Assembly: GCA_003586115.2 (NCBI GenBank)
Contig: QVOM02000112.1
Coordinates: forward strand, 47,608,743-47,672,742
Direction of reading: 5' to 3'
Source: Salvator merianae
Lineage: Eukaryota > Chordata > Lepidosauria > Squamata > Teiidae
DNA: 64,000 bases
This document shows positions 55,601-64,000 of this stretch, piece after piece (position 1 is the first letter of the stretch; each line of letters starts with the position of its first letter). A program made the position numbers and the translations under genes. Under the pieces are notes generated by a model, which saw only the letters and a program-made list of their open reading frames with translations, was not told where the DNA came from and ran no database searches.

Positions 55601-56069
55601 GTGATCAGAGGAACTGCAGAGTATAACTGTGACACAAATGCTGTTATCTTGGCTACATCATGTGTCAGGACTGTTTCTTTGTATTTACATTAATTCATTT
55701 CTTTATTAGGTCTAGATAAAAAAAGCTGAAAGAATATCAAAGTTAACATCTGAAAGTGCCAATTAAACCAAAGAGAACCAAAGATTTTGTGCTGGGGCCC
55801 TTGCTGAAATTGCCTAATTTCCCTGCTGGCATAGTACAGTGATTCCCAGCCTGGAGTATGTGTACCCCCAGGTGTATGACATTTAGGGCTATGTGAAAAA
55901 AAAATTGAATAATGGTGGAATAATGGGTAAGGGTAAGGGATAGAAAATTTATTATGTATTAGGAATGAAGTTAAGTGGAATGATTGATGTATTCTCTTAA
56001 GAATAAAAATAAGAATGTTTCTAGTGTCATTTATTCAGATTTTTAGTGTTATTTTATTCAGATTTTTTT

Positions 56070-56152
<83 letters not shown>

Positions 56153-57720
56153 TCACATGTGCTTCTTCATTCCCAGTCTTACAATGTTCAGGAAAAAAGA
56201 AATAATAAGAACAAAATTAAGCACTGAGACTCTCTCACTTAGGAAAATATTTCCCTACTATATACTGTTTTGCTAGAATGGCGCTTTTTAAGAATTTATT
56301 GTGGGCATACAACACTGGGTAGTGGCTAGGGAATCCAGCTAGTGCCTAGAAGTCCCCAAGTTCAAATCCCCAACGTAGCCATGGAAGCACAGAGGGTCAC
56401 ATCCTTTCAGTCTGAACTATTTCATAGAGTTGTTTTGCACTGCTTTAATTAAGAAAAAAGATGCTATAAATAAATATATTCACTGCTCTGAATAAATGTG
56501 GATAATAGACTGCTGCCAGATAAAATCAGACTTTTATGACTAGATACCATAATGCAAGCGGTTGCACCAAACACGGAATAATTAAAAATGACTCAACTGT
56601 TCTACTTACAAAGAACAACATCTTCGACTTCAGCACAACAGCTGGTGTTCCTGGAGGAGCAATTGGTGGAGCACTTGGAGGAATTGTCAAGCAAAACTGT
56701 ACAGTCCATTTCAGCTGGTTTGCTTGGTCAGGAAACTGTTTCATTGAAAGATATCAAAGAAACAGACATCCAGAGAAATTTAATAATCAAATTCAAGATT
56801 TGGAAACAAACAGAATTCTTCAGTCATCACCACCACCACCACCGGCTTACCAGCTCTAATTTCATAATGTGTACGCAGTCCCGAAGAATATGGGTAGGTG
56901 CTCCTAGCAGCTTTGTAAAGGCTATTAGAGTGTTGGCTTTGAAAGGTGGTCCTGCAACCTACAATAAATGAAACATTTTACCAGCATTTCCTCCAAGGGC
57001 TCTATGACTGTATGTGGTGTTTCTTTTGTTTTTTTTGTAAAAAAGATAATAACACTGCCATTAACACATAACGTGAATTCTACTAGATCTACTAAAGAAC
57101 AAGGAATAATTACAAAATCCTGAACATTTCAGCTTTGGATCCTGAATGCTAGAAAATCAAGCATGTACCATGCCTGTTCACAAGTAATTCAAGCATAACA
57201 ATTCAAGAATTTACAGAAAAGAAAGAAATGGCACAGAAGATCAATGCCACTCCTAGCAGGACTGTGTTGCATATGACTTGGATTTGAACAGAATTAGTTT
57301 GAAACCAGAAGAAACACAGGTTCTGGCTTCCAGATATAAAAATAGGACCATTTCACCCCTCCATGTGGCTTTTCCTCACCATGGATCATTTTCTTACTGC
57401 CTCCAGTGAAATTGTATAACCTTTGTGTCTTCCATTTTTGCAAGGTATTAACCTTTTTATTTGTTCAGTTTAATTTACATTTTCCAAGAATAGGCACAAT
57501 TCAGATCAGAATAACAAATAAAATAAGATGAAATACATACTCTGGTCTCAAAGAATTTCTCCAAAACTTGCAATTCTTCTTGTTTCCACTGTCCTGCAGT
57601 TTCAGGTGCTACTTTTAGTTGCAAGGTCTGATTAGTTTTAGGGTTGAGTGCAACTCTACATTTCAGGGCATCTGTCTTAAACATTATCACACCTGGCTCA
57701 TTGGAGTTTATTAGCTGTAG
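52625..57720 (-). CDS. MED14: Mediator complex subunit 14, C-terminal part (last 5 exons), partial
   Basis: Exons in gene order: 57720-57541, 56958-56851, 56735-56610, 55582-55393, 52698-52625. They join in frame to 678 nt, 225 residues plus stop TAG, the C-terminal end of a protein of about 1450 residues in human. MED14 is the scaffold that joins the head, middle and tail modules of Mediator and is needed for RNA polymerase II transcription in the nucleus. The residues read [79 protein letters not shown] and end LTLPPGGRP, nearly identical to mammals. All introns are GT-AG. Upstream exons, with the HLQRIIQQET-type segment expected next, were not found before 64000, so the preceding intron exceeds 6.2 kb. 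Confidence 0.96.
52699..55392. other. Last MED14 intron
   Basis: Holds a LINE/SINE 3' tail in minus orientation at 53255-53370 (ATATCCTGCCCTTCACC, CAGGGTGGGTCACAATA, with TTTATT repeats). The rest, including the frames at 54247-54796, is unrecognised. Confidence 0.45.
55393..55582 (-). CDS. MED14: MED14 exon, second from the end
   Basis: Sixty-three codons plus one base, [14 protein letters not shown] to ELNSPRP; acceptor TTCCCAG, donor CCAG/GTACTG. Confidence 0.95.
56068..56153. repeat. Compound microsatellite (TA)n(TG)n(TACA)n(TA)n
   Basis: About eleven TA, then a (GT)n run, ATACATACATACA and another TA run; in a MED14 intron. The 76-codon frames over it are artefacts. Confidence 0.9.
56300..56480 (+). 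mobile_element. tRNA-derived SINE
   Basis: GGGTAGTGGCTAGGGAATCC (head), CAAGTTCAAATCCCCAACG (B-box), CATGGAAGCACAGAGGGTCA and a GATGCTATAAATAAA tail. Matches the type at 5885-6075. Confidence 0.65.
56610..56735 (-). CDS. MED14: MED14 exon, third from the end
   Basis: Forty-two codons, [14 protein letters not shown] to LKSKMLFF; acceptor AAACAG, donor TTT/GTAAGT. Only about 115 nt of intron separate it from the exon before. Confidence 0.95.
56851..56958 (-). CDS. MED14: MED14 exon, fourth from the end
   Basis: Thirty-six codons, [14 protein letters not shown] to HIMKLEL; acceptor TTGTAG, donor CTG/GTAAGC. Confidence 0.95.
57541..57720 (-). CDS. MED14: MED14 exon, fifth from the end
   Basis: Sixty codons, [15 protein letters not shown] to LEKFFETR; donor AGA/GTATGT. 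The acceptor is a tandem CTACAG/CTACAG; the outer one (exon start 57720) keeps the conserved [10 protein letters not shown], the inner one (57714) would drop Leu-Gln in frame. Confidence 0.93.
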
Positions 57721-58967
57721 CTGTAGAAGAAGAAAGAAAAACCAAGAAACCTCTTTGGAATGTAACTAATCAATTATTGTCCAACACCTCGTTACTTTTT
57801 AAGCAAGAGTAGTGAATGATTCCCTAAAAGTAGGTTGTGGGCATTTTAAGGTTCATTGCATGTAAATCTGACAAGTTTGCCACTGTTAGTCATCTCCAAT
57901 CCTGAGCCATCAGGTACAGTTGAACCTCAAGCATCATCTTCCCTGGTCATTGGACATGCTGGCAGGAAATGAGGTGAAGGCTCAGTGGACAATAACTTCT
58001 GATAATCAACAACGCTGGAAGGTTTCTGTCCACTATCCACAAATAATAGAAATGTACACAAATTGCTAGGCTGGCCTCAATTTAGTCAGTTCAGATGCGG
58101 GTAAAAGGGCTAGTAAATGTTTGCCTCACAATCAATTTGAGCTTGGTTCAACCCAAAGTGGTTCAGCCACTTGACAATAGGTAATGCCTACTTAAATTGA
58201 TCTGCAGTGTCCTCTCCAGAAGCCTTGAGTTCTCACTGGTTATTTCACTCGGATAAAGAGAAAGTGAAGGATCATTTTGGCACAGAGGTACCTGAAGTAA
58301 AATGCCATCCTGTTACTGAGAAATTAATTAATTGAATTTGTATCCTGCCCTTTACCTGGAGGTTACAGGGTGGGTCACAACAGATGATAAAACAAATGCC
58401 TAAAATAAAGTTTGTTCTCAACTTCTCTTAAAAAGCCTGCCTCTGGGGGGAAAGGACTTCAGCATGCCTATCTCATCCCAGCGAGGCTCCTAAACTAAGT
58501 AGGTGTCTGCACTGATAACTGAGGGAAAGTGAATCAGTGTGGAAGCTTGTGTGGCTGGCAGAGAGCAAGGGTGCTGAACTGACACCCACTGAGAGCTCCC
58601 TTCCTAATTACAACTAGGTGAGCCTCTCTGAGAGCCAACTGCTGACTCTAAACACTAGGTTTTCGCCTTCTAATTTCTGCCCAAAACTACTGACATCAGG
58701 TTAGGAGTAGGGATGAATTGTCCCAGAACTGCCAAAAAATAAGGAAACAAAAAGGAACAAGAAGGCTTTTCCTGCATCAGAAAAGAGATCTGGCAACAAC
58801 GAAGTCAAGTGTGGGGAAAACCAAGTGCTTACTGGCTTTCATGCGAATTGAGTAAGTGCCCCATGGCTTGGGTGGATTGCCAGACCACACTGAACTGGCT
58901 GACTATTGGTTCAGACATTAATGGACCCATAAAAATCAGTTTGTGCGCTCCATTATCAATTAGCATA

Positions 58968-59225
58968 AGAACGTAAGAGAAGCCCTGCTGGACTGGGCCA
59001 CGGCCCATTTAGTCCAGCATCTTGACTCAAACAGTGACCCACCAATTGCTTTCTGGGTATTTTCAAACAGAAGACAAAGGCAAAACCTTCACCTGCTCTT
59101 GACTCCTGCAAATAGCCTTTAGAGGCATCCTGCCTGTCTCTCCACTCTGGAGGCAGTGCCTAAGGACCCATTCTAGTAGCCATTGATACACTTGACCTCC
59201 ATGAATCTGTCCAATCTGTCCTTAA
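58968..59225. repeat. Interspersed repeat of the AGAACGTAAG...CTGCTG family
   Basis: Begins ATAAGAACGTAAGAGAAGCC, CTGCTGGACTGGGCC, TTTAGTCCAGCATCTTGACT, and ends TCCATGAATCTGTCCAATC. Best-preserved of three copies in the window (others 13972 and 37110). Confidence 0.65.
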
Positions 59226-62200
59226 AACTAAAGAATTAACACTTGTCTTGAGCTAGAGGAAATGGCTGAATTACAGGAGATCTTCTGAAGTATCAAGTTG
59301 TTTTGAAGAAGCACACATCACCCACCCCAATGATTTAACAGAACATACTAGGCCCAAATTTCTATCCCAACTGCTGTGAATAAAGTGTTTTCCTCCAAGA
59401 ATATGAACAGCCTTAACAAGGAGGTCAGTGTCCAGTAATAGCCAGTTCTGCTCAATGTGTAAGAACTGAATAAATACTGAGGATGACTAAAGGCATACAA
59501 ATCTTGGTATCTAACTTTCATTCTTATTTGTAAAGCAGAAACTAAGGAAGCAGAAAACTTCTTGCTGGCGCTTTTCTGAACATGGAGACATCTTATATTG
59601 CTCTTCTAAGAAACAGTAACAGAAGGTCAAGAGTCATCTGTTCAGCTGAATCAGGAAAGGCAAACAGTGGTGGAAAAAGCATCTTATGAATGCAACACCT
59701 CTTACCATCCTCTCCTCTTAGGTGGTTCTCATTTTTCTATAGCTTCATCTCCTTGCAGGCATCATCAGTACTACTAACGTGCTTACCTTATCCTTAATAT
59801 CCTTTAATGCTTGGCATACTTTTTATGTGCATAATCATTTTAAAAGGACCACTGCTACTTATGTGAAGGCATTTTCTGGAAGGAGAGGGTGAGAATTGGA
59901 ACTTGTGGATCCAGCTTTCCTTCTGCAATGCTTCATGTGACATAAGTGTCTAAATCTGTGTAAAAGAACAGCATGCCAAAGGAATCCTCGTTCTCAGGGA
60001 AGACGTAGCTTCTCAAAGTCTCTGCAATAACCTAACCAAGTACTAAATTGAAGGAGGACCCAAATTCTCAGGCTTCTTCTAGAAAAGCCCTTCATATAAG
60101 TTGCAATGTTCTTTTCTCAGAGGGAGAGCATTCAAATCTGACCCTGTGGGAAATACCAAGATATGTCTACAATCTAGGGCAGGCAAATCCACAATCCATA
60201 GGAAAATATCTTACTGTTGAAGACCACCTCTTCTGAAAGCCATTTCTGCTGAAGAGATAAAAAGGATCCTCCACATGGCCACACTGTAAGTCTATAGTGA
60301 AACCAATACTTGGAAAGCAGCACAGATGGCCGCTGAATGGACCAAGTGTGCAAACATTACAGGAGGAGTTGAAAACACTGGGACCTGTATGTCAGGTCAA
60401 TGCAAGCCTTGATGCAGGTAGCCATTGTCTTACTAGGTGTTGTCAGAACTAGGGATGTCAGATGGAAGGAGACAAACAGAAGAGTGCCTAAACCCCTCAT
60501 TTCTTGCCACATAGATTCTGATTGCCCTATGACATACATGCAGTGCTAGGAATATTCTAGCTCATGCTGGGGCGGTAGACAAAAAGATGATAAATGAATC
60601 TCTTGGTCTACATAAATTGATCTTAGGCCAAAAAGCTGAATCCATTCTAAGACTAACCGAGTCTAGGATGAGCCTGCAACACTGGTCAGAGTCTGAGGGC
60701 TGCCAGGTCTGAAACCCTTCTGGCAGATATAATAGCCATTGACTTTTAAGGACAAAATTCATAGGCAAACGTGATGGACTGATTTAAACATTCCCTGAGT
60801 GTGAGTGTTAAGGACTGTATTTAGTTTCCATGAGGGAAAACACTGACTTACTGGAGGTGAGGACACTTTTCTTCCTTTAAGAATTCATTTAACCAGAGGC
60901 CTAGAGAACACAAGACTGAAAATTTCAGGACCACAGAAAGGTTACAGACTTGACTGCATAAAGTACTCTGGCTTAGAGCTTGGTCGCTTTCCTATCTTGA
61001 AGAAAAAGTAAAACATCTACAAGGCTTGGAAAAAATGGATGCAACAGCTGTGAATGGCACCAGTGACAAAAGGCCCTTCAAGAGATGTTCTAGATTCTCC
61101 ATGTCAAAGGTCTCTTATCAGTCAAAATGATATTAACTTCTTGCTCTGGGTAACCTGGCTTAACAAGATTGCACTGCTTAACCTCCAGGCAGTCAGATGC
61201 AACTAAGTCAGGTGAGCTACTCCCTGCTGGGTAAAGAGTTCTGGAATCACTGGAAAGAGCCATGGTTCCTGGACTACCATCTTGAGAAACAGAAAGAACC
61301 AATGGCCAGAAAGGAACTACTAGCACTGTTTTTGTGTTTTCCCTTCCGATCTGGTGTAGGAACCACACAGGATAGTCACCAGGGAAGAAAAGGTAGACAT
61401 GGTCCTTGGAGGAAGATTCTGACAGAACATCTACTGAAGCAGAGCAGGTGGACAGCCAGGCACACAGGTCCAAATTAAAGCTGATGGTTCCTCGTTGCTA
61501 CTTCTAGGGACTGAGATCTTATTGAAACTTCATTAAGGTGGGAGAATATAGCTGTGCTGGAGGAAGAGGACAGGGCAAAGGGGAGGGCCTTGAACTGGTA
61601 GTGATTATCTGTGCCAAAAGAAAGAAAGAAAGGCACAAAACTTGGGAGGGAATTGAGAAATGCATATATATTTCAAGAAGGTCCAGAATACTTAGGAAGT
61701 CCCTAAGTTGAATTGTTGAACTTATGAAAGCCAAACTTTCCTTCTTAAACTTCTGTCACATTAAAAAGTTAAAACTTAAAATCCAAAATGGATTTCCAAC
61801 GCCTACTTTTCTTAGGGACCATGAATGAGATGGGTCCAATCTGCAACAGTTGTAGATTGGCATCATGTACTATACTGGCCTACTGCGGATCCCTAAAGAA
61901 CCCAAAAGGTGGTCAGAGGATTCTTTAATTAACTCGATAACATAATTTTCTTTGATTGGGTCAGAAACAGAACAGGGCCAAACTTGAATAAACAGTTGCA
62001 ACCTGCCCTGAGCCTTCTTGGGAGAAAGGGAGGACTCAGGAATTTTATTTTCCTGGCTGAAGATTATCTTTTGCGGACTGGCCATGGGAAACTGGATTTA
62101 CTTGAATCCTATCCCCCTGGAAAATGTCTCTGGATCCTGATTTCTGACTTGCCTTACTGCCATTTCTGAATATTCTTCTGCAAAAACAGGCAACTGTTCC

Positions 62201-63689
62201 CTTATCTAACCTTCCATGGACAGTGGCGAGGAGTTGAGAAAGAGATCAGCTATCTGGCTACTGATGAGTAGAGAGGTGTTCTGTCAGCTGGAAGCCAGTC
62301 GGGCCAGTGCCAATCAGCAAAAGAACTGGCAGTGAAGTACAAAGAGCAGCCCTGAGTTTGTTACTAAGCAGCGGGGAAACACTCCTTTCAACAGGGGAGC
62401 TGCTGGCAGGTTTGACAATCCAAGGAAAGCCTTTCTGAAAGCAAAACCTGTTCCTGCACAGGCAACAGAGTCCCTGATCTGGCAGGAGATGCTTCAGATG
62501 ATCAGCTCTGCTGATCTGAGGGTTGCTGAGAAACGGTGGAAAAGGCCTGAGACACAGGTCATCCTTGTGTATCCACATAATGCAGAGTGGCAAAGAACAG
62601 CTGGGAATCCCTTTGGCATGCTGTGCTTTTGTACAGGTTTAAGTGACATCTGTCAGGTGAAGCAGAGCAGGTGGATAACCAGGCACACTAGCCCAAACTC
62701 AGGCACTCTCCCTCCAATAAAAACACTATAATAGAACTCTGTACTAAGAGTTTTTATGCTACGTGTTTTTTATAGAATAAGATTTACAAATTGTGACCTT
62801 TCCTGTATACAAGTACCCTTTATTGTCCTACTAAGTGATATGGTGCCTTCTCAATATGCATTTCAGGCTGAGTTGGGGAAGAGGGTGACAACTGCTGGAA
62901 GGGGAAAGCACAGCCTGAAGCTCTCTCATCTTTTGTAAAAGTGAAAGAGAAAGCAAAGGCAGCCCAAGGAAAGAGAAGGCAGCAGATTCCAAAGCGGAGG
63001 CAGGGAGAATGCAAACCTCAATGCCTGTAAGCTTCTGTCAACTGGAGCAACAAGGACTCTGTTTACAGGCATCAGAGTAGGCGAACCTGAAGGGTCCTTG
63101 CCTCATGGTTCCGATCGTCAGAAGCTTGCAGATACTGAGCGTTGCCTTCTCTTTGGAGCTGCCAATTCCCTCCATGCTGCAGTTGCTGCTCCAACAGAGG
63201 CAGAAGTTAGCAGAGAGAGAACTTTGCTTTCGCTTTGTCTCTGCTTTGTCTCTCCATGCTGCAATTGCCTCCTCCTTTGGCTCTCTCTGCTTCCTCCTGT
63301 GCTTTTAGAAGAGGTGATATGACTTCCCTTTTCTGCCGTTGTCCTCTTCTAGTCCTCGCTAAAGAAGGTAACAACTCCGTGCCTGCAATCCCTCTCCAAG
63401 CAACTGGCCCCAGATTCCCAATTTTTAAAATTGCTTATATTATGTGTTTTTATGCAACATGACATTTTCCAAGAACCTAACCCTTGCATTCTCCGAGGTT
63501 CTACTGTATATACAATTAATTTTAAAACAGGAGGATTTTTGCTTGTTCCTTTCAGACTTCAGAGCCAAGAAACTTGGTGCCTGCATTTTGGAAACATTTG
63601 TCTATTCCTTGCATGCCCAGCTACTGAAGAAAGAATAATTTAGCCATGGGAATTACACTTGAATTGATTAAAAGGAATTTGCTGATAGG

Positions 63690-63764
63690 ATTCTACTAGT
63701 TTGACTCACTCCCAATATTGGAAGATGCCCTTCCAATATTGGGAGTGAGTCAAACTAGTAGAAT
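63690..63764. repeat. Perfect 35-bp inverted repeat with 5-base loop
   Basis: The left arm (63690-63724) begins ATTCTACTAGTTTGACTCAC; the right arm (63730-63764) is its exact complement; the loop is ATGCC. No transposon ends or duplications are evident. Confidence 0.85.
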
Positions 63765-64000
63765 AAAATCAGTTTGGCATTTAGCTGACAGCTACAGGAC
63801 TAAACGTTTTGTTTCTCTAAGTACCGTCTCCTGCTGGATGATTCTTTGCAGATGCCTTCTCATAATAACTGATCCAAGGAAACGTTCAAGTGGAGAGCAG
63901 AGATAGCTTCCAGCCAGCCCTGGCATAAGTCCTGGAGTAGGAGAGGGCAGCAATAAAAGGTTCAAGGCACTGTGCGTAAGGATGGTTGGGATGGATGCAG

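Larger units (their letters stand above)
57721..64000. other. MED14: MED14 intron, mostly unrecognised
   Basis: No MED14 exon identified. Recognisable items: a LINE/SINE tail at 58315-58405 (GTATCCTGCCCTTTACC, ACAGGGTGGGTCACAAC), the interspersed repeat at 58968-59225, a near-duplicate 45-bp segment at about 61430 and 62655, and the foldback at 63690-63764. The frames listed by reading (for example 127 codons at 61090-61473) have no recognised similarity. Confidence 0.5.

Noticed and set aside
1..64000. CRISPR arrays, bacterial operons or phage-like systems
   Set aside because: The window is vertebrate DNA with GT-AG introns and retroelements; the repeats have no regular spacer structure.

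Overview
This window is vertebrate nuclear DNA, most likely from a squamate reptile (probably a lizard). The evidence is a set of intron-rich orthologues of human Xp11.4 genes sitting in a background of BovB (RTE), reptile-type L1 and CR1/L2 LINE fragments, tRNA-derived SINEs with squamate-like tails, and many hAT and PIF/Harbinger-like MITEs. The species cannot be fixed from the sequence. None of the longer open frames outside the exons described here looks like a gene; most lie inside repeats.

Three genes are recognisable, in the order known from mammals. (1) ATP6AP2, plus strand, 4940-20300: a complete nine-exon gene for the V-ATPase accessory protein / (pro)renin receptor. All splice junctions can be read, giving a 354-residue protein; a CpG-rich promoter lies upstream and a poly(A) signal near 21146. 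(2) The CXorf38 orthologue (DUF4559 family), minus strand, 43079 down to 26188: six coding exons and 334 residues, with a CpG-rich first exon and a poly(A) signal at 26121-26126. ATP6AP2 and CXorf38 are convergent and about 5 kb apart. (3) The 3' part of MED14, minus strand, 57720 down to 52625: the last five coding exons (225 residues and the stop). The preceding intron runs off the right edge.

Layout: 1-4550 is repeat-rich upstream DNA; 4575-5110 is the ATP6AP2 promoter and exon 1; 5-21 kb is ATP6AP2, whose introns carry several well-delimited transposons; 21.2-26.1 kb is intergenic; 26.1-43.1 kb is CXorf38, whose introns hold most of the MITEs, a solo LTR and a BovB copy; 43.2-52.1 kb separates CXorf38 from MED14 and holds an L1 3' fragment and MITEs; 52.1-64 kb is the MED14 3' end and a long intron.

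The genes do not form a pathway. ATP6AP2 acts at the lysosomal/endosomal proton pump, MED14 is the Mediator backbone in transcription, and CXorf38 is uncharacterised. The strongest observations are an RNELMH hexad in CXorf38 that fits the HEPN ribonuclease-type motif, a dense set of mobile elements whose ends and target-site duplications can be read exactly (including nested insertions that give relative ages), and a near-gapless 35-bp inverted repeat near the right edge.
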